DNA of 46,011 nt, taken from assembly GCA_030693705.1 (NCBI GenBank), contig JAUYAB010000106.1, positions 1-46,011 of the forward strand, given 5' to 3'. The notes beneath the pieces were generated by a model. The model searched no databases. It was not told the DNA's origin and worked only from the letters and a program-made list of their open reading frames with translations. Shown here one piece after another: positions 18,184 through 26,247 of the stretch (the first letter of the stretch is position 1; every line of letters starts with the position of its first letter). The translations under genes and the position numbers were made by a program. The DNA is from Ignavibacteria bacterium. Its GTDB lineage: Bacteria > Bacteroidota > Ignavibacteria > Ignavibacteriales > Ignavibacteriaceae.

Positions 18184-20631
18184 TTACCTCACCAAAGTAA
18201 TTTTGTTCTTTAGTTTACTGATTGATGCCTGATCCGTTTTTATTTTCACATACTTTCCGCGCAGCCACAACTGCGTTTGATCTTGATAATGCTTGCTAAG
18301 CGGATGACCGGATTCACCGGTTGGCAGAACCAAATAAAATTCATCCGGATAAGCAAAATCATAAATGTACCGCATCGATGGTCCAAGATGATTTTCGTAC
18401 TCTTTGTGTTGAAACGCTCTAACATTTCCGCGGTAATCATTAAAAGTATATTCAGTGTTAAACAAGGTTGTCCCGTCACCGCCAATTCCAAAAGGACCAA
18501 TATCAACGATGCCGTCAATAAACTTATTCTCACCGCTAAAAAAATGTTTAAATGTTAACGTGTGGAGTTTTCCCCACTGCCATTGATTGATATCGGTTCC
18601 CATTTTCGTTTCAAGATCAGTTAAAGCGTCGCTCAAACTTTTTCTAATGATCTCATCGCGCGTTTCAATTTTCGTAGTTGTTTTATTATCATAAATTGTT
18701 GAAGTGTTTTCAGTTATAATTCTTTGCACAACTCTATACGGAACATTCGGTACGAAAAGAAATTCATTATACAAATCGTACCCGAGATCGTCTTCAAAAG
18801 TATTTTTTAAAAGATGAGTGAGAAAAACGGCGTAGATAGCCGGAGCTTGATAGAACGCATCGAACTTGCCGTCCCATTCTTTAAATAGCTGAAGCGCTTC
18901 AGTAAGATTTTTATCTTTAACTTTTTTCCCCTCGAATGCCTGTAGAATATATTTTGTAATGTTTTTTGCGTATGGAGAAATAAAATCAGTTTGATAATGT
19001 TCAAAGTCTTCAGTTGAATGCCTTTCTTTCGCGGTCAACAATTCGGTAATCCGTTCAATACGAGAGGAAGGCTCCCACAAATTCGAAATATGATACGGAA
19101 AGTTCTTTATCGTTTTGTTATTTGCGGAGGCAATAAAATTTTGCGGCGGATTAAATAGCGACGGCATTTGTTCAAAAGGAACAAAACCTTTCCAATCATG
19201 CTCGGAAGTCGTTCCATCAAAAACAAAGGTTGGAGAATTTGAAGAACGAATGGGAAGTTTAGCAGCGCAAAGATAACCAATGTTCCCTTTCACATCGGCG
19301 TAAACAAAATTTTGCCCCGGCACCGTAAAGTTTGACACTGCAGTTTTAAAAGTTGACCAATCCGCAGCTTTGTTCACGGAGTAAAAAGCATAAAACTCAT
19401 CGCTTACCTCATTGCCTGTCCACCGCATGCTGATGTTCAAATTTTTATCGAGCGAATTTGGATACATCGCATTGAAGGCGTGAATATTGGAGATTATCGG
19501 ACCACGGTGAGTTTCTTTTATTTCAACCGAAGCATCCGGTTCATCTTTTACTTTTATTTTTTCAGTTCTGAACTTTAAATTGCGCCATACATTATCGCAG
19601 AAATATTTCTTTCCGGTCGGGTCAAGTTTTTCAAAATAGAAATCGGCATCATCAGCCATAACGTTGGTGAGCACCCACGAAATATTTTTATTCTTTCCGA
19701 TCACCACAGCCGGAACACCGGGAAGCGTAACACCATCAACATGGAAGTCTCCGGCTCGGATAACTGCCGCATACCACTTGCCCGGAGCCGTGAATGCGAG
19801 ATGAGGATCGTTGGCGATAATTGTTTTACCGCTTTGCGATTTTTCTTTATTCACCACCCAATTATTTGAACCGATGTGTGTTCCCGTGAAACCGGTAAAA
19901 TCTTTGTAGGCGCGATTAACATCCACGAACGCCATATTTATTTTCGGTTCTTTTGAAAGAGAAGAGGGAATAATCGTCGGTGCATTCTCGGGAAAGTCGG
20001 GTAAGATAAATTTTGCTTTTGCTTCGCCAAGCTGTTGGACAAGTTTCGTAAATATTATATCCGTCCACCAACTGATATTTAATTCCCAGGCCATTAAACG
20101 AATGATCATCAGACTATGAACCGGCTTCCATTCGTATGGATCATATTTTAAAACATCAAATTCGATGGGAAGTTTTTTATGGAATTTCTTTATGAAATAA
20201 TTTACGCCGTCTGCATAAGCGGAAAGCATTTTCTTTGTCTCGGGATGAGCGGCTTGAAACATTTTTTCCGCGGTTTGTTTAATCCCCACAGTTAAAAACA
20301 TTTTATCGAACGCCAAAGTTTTGCTTCCGAAAACTTCGCTCAATCTTCCGGCGCCTGCACGGCGAATGAAATCCATCTGGAACAACCTTTCGCGCGCATG
20401 AAGAAAACCAAGTGCGAACGCTGCGCTTTCTTCGCTATCGGTAACAATGTAGGGAGTCGCTAACGAATCAAAATAAATTTCTACATCACTTCGAATTTTT
20501 TCTGCCTGGTATTCTCCGTTATATTCGGGAAGTGAAGCGTATAACATTTGCCGGAAGAAATAACCTGCAATAAGAAGAATAATGACAAGAGAAACGACAG
20601 AACCTAAAAGAATTTTTGCCCAAGGTTTCAT
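18184..20631 (-). CDS. Penicillin-acylase-family (N-terminal nucleophile) amidase
   Basis: An 815-residue exported or membrane-anchored precursor: residues 5-26 are a membrane helix or uncleaved signal. The penicillin amidase family is made as one chain and cut so that a serine becomes the N-terminal nucleophile. Here S255 in HIGSNNWVVN fits this, followed by ANDPHLAF, the usual oxyanion-region motif. The early DSEESAAFALGFLHARERLFQMDFIRR segment is the alpha-chain signature. Substrates in this family include penicillins, cyclic imides and acyl-homoserine lactones; which applies here cannot be told. It may act in quorum quenching or cell-wall scavenging. Confidence 0.9.
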   Translation of the reverse strand: MKPWAKILLGSVVSLVIILLIAGYFFRQMLYASLPEYNGEYQAEKIRSDVEIYFDSLATPYIVTDSEESAAFALGFLHARERLFQMDFIRRAGAGRLSEVFGSKTLAFDKMFLTVGIKQTAEKMFQAAHPETKKMLSAYADGVNYFIKKFHKKLPIEFDVLKYDPYEWKPVHSLMIIRLMAWELNISWWTDIIFTKLVQQLGEAKAKFILPDFPENAPTIIPSSLSKEPKINMAFVDVNRAYKDFTGFTGTHIGSNNWVVNKEKSQSGKTIIANDPHLAFTAPGKWYAAVIRAGDFHVDGVTLPGVPAVVIGKNKNISWVLTNVMADDADFYFEKLDPTGKKYFCDNVWRNLKFRTEKIKVKDEPDASVEIKETHRGPIISNIHAFNAMYPNSLDKNLNISMRWTGNEVSDEFYAFYSVNKAADWSTFKTAVSNFTVPGQNFVYADVKGNIGYLCAAKLPIRSSNSPTFVFDGTTSEHDWKGFVPFEQMPSLFNPPQNFIASANNKTIKNFPYHISNLWEPSSRIERITELLTAKERHSTEDFEHYQTDFISPYAKNITKYILQAFEGKKVKDKNLTEALQLFKEWDGKFDAFYQAPAIYAVFLTHLLKNTFEDDLGYDLYNEFLFVPNVPYRVVQRIITENTSTIYDNKTTTKIETRDEIIRKSLSDALTDLETKMGTDINQWQWGKLHTLTFKHFFSGENKFIDGIVDIGPFGIGGDGTTLFNTEYTFNDYRGNVRAFQHKEYENHLGPSMRYIYDFAYPDEFYLVLPTGESGHPLSKHYQDQTQLWLRGKYVKIKTDQASISKLKNKITLVR

Positions 20632-20695
20632 ATGCGTTAAATGTTTGGTGAAAGATGCTGCAATTTTAACAAGAAAAGATTAAAAACCAAAGTTT

Positions 20696-20772
20696 GTAGG
20701 TCGAAACTCTGTTTCGACCAAAAGAAAAATTTATATAGAAGCCGGATGGACGATTTGGAAGGATCGCCCTAC
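20696..20772. repeat. REP/MITE-like palindromic element
   Basis: The element starts GTAGGTCGAAAC and ends GATCGCCCTAC, so the outer ends (GTAGG/CCTAC) are inverted. Inside it is a perfect 9-bp hairpin, GGTCGAAAC/GTTTCGACC with a 3-base loop (20699-20719). The right end overlaps the last codon area of the EamA gene and supplies its TAG stop (20769-20771). The hairpin has no T-tract, so it does not look like an intrinsic terminator. I infer an interspersed repeat, but no second copy is in this window. Confidence 0.55.
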
Positions 20773-21632
20773 TTTTGCAACGATCTTCTCATCTGCACCA
20801 GTACCGCACCAATTGCAGCTATTCCCATTCCGATTCCCTCTTGAATCGTTATGGCTTCTCCTAAAAAAAACCAGGCAAGTCCGGCAATTTGGATAAGCAT
20901 TGTTCCGTTGATAATGCTCGATTCCATTGCCGTGAGTGAGCGAAGAGTTAAATTCCACAACGTGAATGCAAAAGCCGTATTGATTCCCGCAAGCCAAAAT
21001 AAGAAAAGCCAATTTTTCAAACTAAGCGCTGGAAATCCATTAAGTCCAAAACCGGTCAGGATCAAAATGATTGCTCCGATTCCCATGCTGATAAAAGTTA
21101 TCACTAATGGACTAATATCTTTCTTCCGGTTTATATCGCGCCCGATAATTGCAGACCCGGCATTAGCCAACACGCCACCAAGCATAATCACCAAACCAAG
21201 TCCTTTGTTTCCAATTAATGCTACGGGGAAAAAGTAAGTTACAATTCCTACAATAAATAATGCTGAACCAATCCACTGAAGTATGGATGGCTTTTCCTTT
21301 AAAAGAAAGATGCCCGCAATTGCCACGATAATAGGTGTGAAGTTGAGCAATAAACTCACGGTAACGGAAGGCAGCAGAGACAAACCTAAAAACTGCGCCC
21401 CTTGAGTAAAGGTGTAAAAAACTAAGCCGAGAAGAGTGAGTTTTTTCCATTGAGAAGTACTCAACTTTTTTATCTCGGTTAGATACTTTTTCTTCAAGAC
21501 AAATGGAATGAAGATAATGAACGCAATAATATAGCGGAGCCCGGCATACGTTACCGGCGGGATATCGACCAATCCCCATTTGATAATTATAAACGAAGTT
21601 GACCAGAGAAAGGTTACAAGCAGCGCTTGCAA
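20769..21632 (-). CDS. EamA/DMT-family transporter
   Basis: A 287-residue protein with about ten membrane helices in two EamA repeats (about 1-135 and 145-280); motifs such as FLWSTSFIIIKWGL and the second-repeat GGVLANAGSAIIGR fit the drug/metabolite transporter superfamily. The substrate is not predictable. The start is uncertain: no ATG occurs in frame between the upstream stop and the first helix. TTG at 21632 is the best conventional start, but the frame is open for 14 more codons, rich in charged and polar residues that would make a normal N-terminus. Translation might begin at a non-canonical codon there. Confidence 0.88.
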   Translation of the reverse strand: MQALLVTFLWSTSFIIIKWGLVDIPPVTYAGLRYIIAFIIFIPFVLKKKYLTEIKKLSTSQWKKLTLLGLVFYTFTQGAQFLGLSLLPSVTVSLLLNFTPIIVAIAGIFLLKEKPSILQWIGSALFIVGIVTYFFPVALIGNKGLGLVIMLGGVLANAGSAIIGRDINRKKDISPLVITFISMGIGAIILILTGFGLNGFPALSLKNWLFLFWLAGINTAFAFTLWNLTLRSLTAMESSIINGTMLIQIAGLAWFFLGEAITIQEGIGMGIAAIGAVLVQMRRSLQK

Positions 21633-21692
21633 GATTGGGATGATATGATTGCTTTTATTCCTAATTCCTAATTCCTAATTTTTAATTTCTCT

Positions 21693-22208
21693 CTAAGGCA
21701 CAATTTCAATCTCCGTCCCCATCGGAACATTATAAAAAAGTTCTTCGATCTCCGAATTTGTAAGAGCCATGCATCCAGCAGTCCAATCTTTGAAACGTTG
21801 AAATTTGCCGATGAATCCGTACCCATTCGGCAATCCGTGAATTTTAATTTCTCCGCCGGGTGATTTCCCAAGCTTCGTCGCATAAAGACTATCTGCTTCA
21901 TTTGGATAAGAAACCGCAAGGTTCAAATGATAGTCGCTGTTTGGATTTCGATCGTTTATGGTATAAACGCCTTCGGGAGTTTTGTTGTCTCCTTCAAATT
22001 CTTTTTTGCCAACTGGAACACCGCCGAGTGATATTTTATAGGTTTTTAACGCTTCCCCTTTTGAAAATACCGTTAATTCTCTTTTGTGTTTAACCACCAA
22101 AATTTTATCGATCTTTTTTGAGGTGTCCAATTTTTTTTCAGGGAAGAAATAGTAACCGAGAATGATAACAAACAGCGAAAGTATTCCATATAAAAATATT
22201 TTTTTCAT
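21693..22208 (-). CDS. L,D-transpeptidase (YkuD domain)
   Basis: A 171-residue protein with an N-terminal membrane helix or signal anchor (about 3-22), then a catalytic YkuD domain. The active-site pattern is seen as IKIHGLPNGYGF and, downstream, WTAGCMALTNSEIEELF, with Cys as nucleophile. It resembles the YafK/ErfK group, which acts on peptidoglycan crosslinks or lipoprotein attachment. I start at ATG 22208; in-frame ATG 22217 and TTG 22220 are also possible. It ends 60 bases before the EamA gene, in the same direction. Confidence 0.9.
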   Translation of the reverse strand: MKKIFLYGILSLFVIILGYYFFPEKKLDTSKKIDKILVVKHKRELTVFSKGEALKTYKISLGGVPVGKKEFEGDNKTPEGVYTINDRNPNSDYHLNLAVSYPNEADSLYATKLGKSPGGEIKIHGLPNGYGFIGKFQRFKDWTAGCMALTNSEIEELFYNVPMGTEIEIVP

Positions 22209-22344
22209 CAGGAACATCAATGATTTGTTTATAAATGAAGTTTATAATTTTCCATTTAAGGTACATTTAAAATTACAAAAAACTTTTTAATCAGCATCTT
22301 ATTTCAATTCAGCTAAGGAAAAACCGTCCAATAGGTAAATAATA

Positions 22345-22376
22345 CTTGACAATATGTCAAGTTTACCTTACATTTG
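22345..22376 (+). promoter_or_regulatory. Promoter with overlapping operator palindrome
   Basis: TTGACA (22346-22351) and TACATTTG (22369-22376) are spaced 17 apart, a full TTG-N20-TAnnTTTG match. A palindrome CTTGACA-ATA-TGTCAAG (22345-22361) covers the -33 element. This is the expected layout for an autorepressor binding its own promoter; the HTH gene next to it is the obvious candidate. Confidence 0.75.
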
Positions 22377-22388
22377 CTGTGTAAAATT

Positions 22389-22625
22389 TTGTCGAATTAT
22401 TTAAAAGAGTCCACTATCAAAACTTCTTTAAGAAAATATCGCTTTGAAAATGGAGAGCTTAGCCAGCAGCAGCTTGCTGATACCGTAAAAGTTTCCAGGC
22501 AAACCATCGTAGCCATAGAGAGAGGTGATTATAACCTGTCTGTTAAACTTGCTTTGCAATTAGCCCGCAAATTAAATACAACTGTAGAAAATTTATTTCA
22601 ACTTGAGGAGAAAGACCATGCTTAA
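22389..22625 (+). CDS. XRE-family HTH transcriptional regulator
   Basis: A small Cro/C1-type HTH protein; the fold occupies SLRKYRFENGELSQQQLAD, TVKVSRQTIVAIERG and the following helix LALQLARKLNTTVENLF. It is of the short YozG-like type that is often paired with a small membrane protein. The start is puzzling: no ATG is in frame. TTG 22374 overlaps the promoter element; TTG 22389 leaves only a few leader bases. The place where homologues normally begin (just before KTSLRK) reads ATC at 22416, with AAAAGAG six bases ahead. The annotated start is provisional. It overlaps the next gene by 8 bases. Confidence 0.85.
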   Translation: MSNYLKESTIKTSLRKYRFENGELSQQQLADTVKVSRQTIVAIERGDYNLSVKLALQLARKLNTTVENLFQLEEKDHA

Positions 22626-23304
22626 AAAAGATCCCATCTTTTGGTTCGCAACTTCTATTTTCATTGTAGGAGTTATCATTTTTGGTGTAACACAAAATCA
22701 GTTATGGCTTTTTTTATTGGTTGGATCATATTTACTTAGACCAACTCTGGCTTCACTTAACATTGCAAAATCTCTTGTTGATGAACGCCAAATGAGCATT
22801 CAATACCGCTCCGGAAATATTGCATTTGCGGTAATGATAATTGGTTGCATCATTATGTCGGTTTACCAAAGCAATAAAGGTGATCATAGCTGGGAGTTAT
22901 TCAATTCAATTGTAATTATCGGTTTGGCGGCAAAAGCATTGTCGAATGTATTTTTAATCGGCAATTACCGTGAATCGGGAACAAAAATAATTATGGGGGT
23001 CGGTTTGATGTTGGTATTGTTTGTTTCATTAGAAAATGGATTTTCAGTTGGGATGTTAATTGAATCAGCTCCGTTTTGGGGAATTGTAGGAATTGGATGG
23101 TTATCCAAAAAATTTCCGCGAGCAATCGGCGGAGTGGTGCTCGGAATAACGGTCATACTTTTAATTTTAATTCTTTCAAAAGGTTTTATCATAGGGCAAA
23201 TTATTACAGCGGTTGTTGTAACGGTTCCATTAGTAACTGCCGGGGTTAGTCTTATTGTTGGTGATAGGATTGATATAGATCCAAATGCTGATGTTCTTGA
23301 ATAA
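22618..23304 (+). CDS. DUF2178-like integral membrane protein paired with HTH regulator
   Basis: A 228-residue protein with about seven membrane helices and a short cytosolic motif, LVDERQMSIQYRSGNIAF, like the DERxxxIxxRAG motif of DUF2178-type proteins. These are commonly encoded beside short XRE-type regulators, as here (8-base overlap, GAGGAG upstream of the ATG). Function unknown. The pair may be a membrane-coupled regulatory switch, which is inference from gene pairing only. Confidence 0.78.
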   Translation: MLKKDPIFWFATSIFIVGVIIFGVTQNQLWLFLLVGSYLLRPTLASLNIAKSLVDERQMSIQYRSGNIAFAVMIIGCIIMSVYQSNKGDHSWELFNSIVIIGLAAKALSNVFLIGNYRESGTKIIMGVGLMLVLFVSLENGFSVGMLIESAPFWGIVGIGWLSKKFPRAIGGVVLGITVILLILILSKGFIIGQIITAVVVTVPLVTAGVSLIVGDRIDIDPNADVLE

Positions 23305-23344
23305 TTCTTTAGTTGTTAATTTCAAAATTATAAATGGAGTAGTT

Positions 23345-23884
23345 ATGTCTTCTCTAAAAAGTTCATGTTTAATTTCTTTTTTCGGTGTACTTCTTCTGGG
23401 ATTTTTCTTTAGTTCAGGGATACAAACGAATGCCCAAACAAAACTTCGCATCGGAGTTTTTGATTCGAGAGCGGTTGCAGTAGCTTTTTACAATTCTAAA
23501 TTCTCAACCAATCAACAAATTTTTGCTTCCTTAGGTACGCGGATGAAAGAAGCAAAAGAAAAAGACGATAAGGATGCCATTGCCAAAATTGAGCGAGAGG
23601 CGTCTCTGCGGCAAGTAATGATGCATGAGCAAGGCTTCGGGAGAGGGTCCATCAATAATGTCACTGGGGCTATAAAAGATAAATTGGCTCAACTTGCAAA
23701 AAGTGAAAACCTTTCCGTCATCGTTTCAAAGTGGGAATTGGTTTTCAGCAGTGCCGATGTTGTTTCGATTGATGTAACTGAAAAGATCGTTGATTTCTTT
23801 GAGCCAAACGAAAAAATAAAATCAATGATGAAAGAGATTATGGAATCTGAACCATTAAAAGATGCTTTTCTAATCAATGATTAA
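23345..23884 (+). CDS. Exported OmpH/Skp-like periplasmic protein
   Basis: A 179-residue protein with a signal peptide (about 1-32, ending TNAQT). The mature part begins LRIGVFDSRAVAVAFYNS, reminiscent of the OmpH/Skp opening (IAVVDxQxVxxxS), and has a central charged helical stretch (RMKEAKEKDDKDAIAKIE) before VTGAIKDKLAQLAKSENL and a final DVTEKIVDFFE. It is shorter in the coiled coil than true Skp, so I regard it as a distant relative, probably a periplasmic chaperone or binding protein. The start at 23345 has GGAG six bases upstream. Confidence 0.68.
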   Translation: MSSLKSSCLISFFGVLLLGFFFSSGIQTNAQTKLRIGVFDSRAVAVAFYNSKFSTNQQIFASLGTRMKEAKEKDDKDAIAKIEREASLRQVMMHEQGFGRGSINNVTGAIKDKLAQLAKSENLSVIVSKWELVFSSADVVSIDVTEKIVDFFEPNEKIKSMMKEIMESEPLKDAFLIND

Positions 23885-23923
23885 CGAGAAGTTTCCTGAT
23901 TTGAAATTTGCGAACATGATCAA

Positions 23924-23974
23924 TGGAGCAGCGAAAAAAGACTTTCCATATAAATTTATTTTTCACCTGCTCCA
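23924..23974. repeat. 8-bp inverted repeat upstream of the surface-repeat gene
   Basis: TGGAGCAG (23924-23931) and CTGCTCCA (23967-23974) form perfect arms 35 bases apart in the 125-base gap before the gene at 24010. Confidence 0.5.
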
Positions 23975-24009
23975 AAGAATTTTTATAACTCAAAACTACG
24001 GTTACTTCT

Positions 24010-24810
24010 ATGAAAAAATTACTTCTGCTTTTTCTTCTCTTACAGCTTAATTATTTAAACGATCTGTTCGCTCAGGATACGGTAAGAAATGCAACATCAT
24101 TGAATTTCCCCTCCCATAATTACGGGATCAGTTTTGGCAACTCGTATCGCTTTAATGGCATTCGAATAAATTTTGCCGATGAAAATGTTGAAATGATCAA
24201 TGGTTTGAATTTAACTCTTTGGTTTAAGATGTTCCGGAACAAAGAGTCTGTTGTTAACGGCATCAGCGTCGGAGTAATCCCAACCGGCGGAACTATGCGA
24301 GGTGTTAATATTGGACTGCTTGGCGTAGGTGGTGCACATGATTTATATGGATTTAATCTCAGCGGAATTGTAGTTGGCGGAAGCGGCTATATGAACGGAT
24401 TGACAATCAGCGGCTTATTAACAATGGCTGATGGTCCCGAATCTTCTATAAACGGGATCGCTTTATCGGGTTTAGGCATTGGAGCAAGAAAAGCTATCAA
24501 TGGTTTGGCTGTTGCAGGATTAGCTGTTGGTACTGATGGAGATATAAACGGAGTTGCTTCCAGTCTGGCATACGTTTCAAGTGAAAAGAATTTTATAGGG
24601 ATAGCGGTTACTGCAGGATATCTAGAATCTTCTGCATTTCACGGAATAGCACTTGCCGGTTATTCGAAAACCACTAAAATGAATGGATTATCTATTGCAT
24701 TATTCAATAGCTCAAACGAACTTCACGGCGTTCAATTAGGAATATTAAATTACGCGGGGAATAATCCGGTAGGACTAAAATGGTTGCCGCTTATTAATGG
24801 GCATTTCTAA
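24010..24810 (+). CDS. Exported glycine-rich surface-repeat protein (LA_2272-like)
   Basis: A 266-residue protein with a signal peptide (about 1-22, ending LFAQ). From about residue 85 it consists of roughly 20-residue repeats of the pattern NGxxISGLxxGxxxxINGLA, for example MNGLTISGLLTM, INGIALSGLGIG, INGLAVAGLAVG and FHGIALAGYS, ending VQLGILNYAGNNPVGLKWLPLIN. This resembles the LA_2272 surface-repeat family seen in Leptospira and many Bacteroidota, probably a repetitive beta structure. Its function is unknown. The 21-bp repeat units at 24832-24915 follow its stop. Confidence 0.75.
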   Translation: MKKLLLLFLLLQLNYLNDLFAQDTVRNATSLNFPSHNYGISFGNSYRFNGIRINFADENVEMINGLNLTLWFKMFRNKESVVNGISVGVIPTGGTMRGVNIGLLGVGGAHDLYGFNLSGIVVGGSGYMNGLTISGLLTMADGPESSINGIALSGLGIGARKAINGLAVAGLAVGTDGDINGVASSLAYVSSEKNFIGIAVTAGYLESSAFHGIALAGYSKTTKMNGLSIALFNSSNELHGVQLGILNYAGNNPVGLKWLPLINGHF

Positions 24811-24915
24811 AGTTTCAAACTAATCACCCTACCTCTGAAGTACACCCACCCACTCTAAAACAGAGATGCCGGAGCTTTTTGCTTCGATGTCCGGGCAAAT
24901 TGATTAACGATCTGG
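24811..24915. repeat. Short 21-bp phased repeat array (4-5 units)
   Basis: Units start at 24832, 24853, 24874 and 24895, with a weaker one at 24811. The segment 24847-24903 matches 27658-27714 at 50 of 57 positions, so it is a second copy of the left end of the long array at 27664-28167. The two copies bracket the tandem serine hydrolase genes. Confidence 0.75.
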
Positions 24916-25077
24916 AAACATCAAAACTATCTCTTAAAAAAACACAACTTTTGTCGTGAACTATTTGAAGACATACAAAAAACAACTAACTTGAGTTCAT
25001 CAGTTTTCAATGGAATCAACTACGAGTTCTAGATTATATTTAATAAAACTAGTTAAATATTTATTAAGGATGATAAA

Positions 25078-26202
25078 ATGAAATTCAGAAAATTTACAAA
25101 TCTATTCAGTTTACTAATTGTTTGTCTCTTTGCATTTATCGCTATCTCATGTAAAGAAGAAAATTCATCACCTACCGCACCACAAAACAAAATATTAAAT
25201 GCAGAGACCATTGAAAAGCTGCAAGCTGCCGCCGATAAAATAATGATGAACAAGCAAACACCCGGCATAATGGCATATATCAGCGTAGAAGGGGAAGGTG
25301 AATTATATATAACTCGCGGCGTCTCAAATTTAGTTACAAGCGAACCGATGAATGTTAATGCCTATTTTAGAATTGGAAGCATTACAAAAACATTTACTTC
25401 GGAAGCTGTGCTTATATTGGCAGACGAAGGCAGAATTGATCTGGACAAATCAATCTCTTCTTATCTGCCCGATCTAAAAATTCCAAGCGGCGATAAAATC
25501 ACTATTCGAATGCTCGGGAATATGACCAGCGGATTGTTCGACTACACAAGTGATATGAATTTTTGGAATGCTTTAAATAATTCGAATGGACAGGCAATCT
25601 TCACTCCGGAACAACTACTGGATATTTCCTTCGCTCACCCCATACAGTTTGAACCGGGCACAAAATACAATTACTGCAATACCAATTATATTTTGTTGGG
25701 TTTATTAATCAAAAAAGTAACCGGGAAAGAGGTAGTAGATGTTTTTAATGAAAAAATGTTTCAACCGTTGGGAATGAAAAACACATTATGGCCAAATACA
25801 AGTTACCTGCCTTATCCATATAATCATGGCTATGTCTCTTTAGTGGATGTTACAAACTGGAGCCCGTCAGGTGGAGGCGCAGCGGGTATACTTATCTCGA
25901 ATTTCTCCGACCTGAAAATATGGGCTAAAGAATTGAACGAAAGGAACCTGCTTTCAAATAAAATGAAAAATGAAAGAATTGCGTGGATTGCTACTACATT
26001 TCCAGGCTTTGACTCGGGATTTGGTCTCGAAAAGTACAATGAATGGGTGGGAAAGGATGGCTCAATTCCTGGTTATAACGCCGAAGTATGGTACTATCCA
26101 AGTAAAAAAATTACAATGATTATTAATTCGAATTCATGGGATGGCGATCCTGCACTCACAACATTTTTTTCTTTTGTTGACATCTTAACTCCGACTAAAT
26201 AA
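25078..26202 (+). CDS. Lipoprotein serine hydrolase, beta-lactamase/DD-peptidase fold
   Basis: A 374-residue lipoprotein: signal peptide with lipobox ending at C25 (FIAISC). The serine-hydrolase fold is of the class C beta-lactamase/D-Ala-D-Ala carboxypeptidase type, with S101-I-T-K104 (the SxxK nucleophile motif) and Y199-C-N201 (YxN). The third motif is not a KTG; the region GKDGSIPGYNAEVW takes its place, as in the esterase/EstB-like and AmpH-like relatives. It could act on peptidoglycan peptides, D-amino-acid peptides or esters; antibiotic hydrolysis is not implied. Ribosome site AAGGATGAT. A close paralogue follows 45 bases later. Confidence 0.92.
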   Translation: MKFRKFTNLFSLLIVCLFAFIAISCKEENSSPTAPQNKILNAETIEKLQAAADKIMMNKQTPGIMAYISVEGEGELYITRGVSNLVTSEPMNVNAYFRIGSITKTFTSEAVLILADEGRIDLDKSISSYLPDLKIPSGDKITIRMLGNMTSGLFDYTSDMNFWNALNNSNGQAIFTPEQLLDISFAHPIQFEPGTKYNYCNTNYILLGLLIKKVTGKEVVDVFNEKMFQPLGMKNTLWPNTSYLPYPYNHGYVSLVDVTNWSPSGGGAAGILISNFSDLKIWAKELNERNLLSNKMKNERIAWIATTFPGFDSGFGLEKYNEWVGKDGSIPGYNAEVWYYPSKKITMIINSNSWDGDPALTTFFSFVDILTPTK

Positions 26203-26247
26203 ACCGACTTGCTGAAAGATCATTAAATACTAAATGAAGGAAATAAA

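Noticed and set aside
20699-20719. Intrinsic terminator for the amidase or EamA gene
   Set aside because: The stem has no T-tract on either strand at the right distance; a palindromic repeat element fits better.
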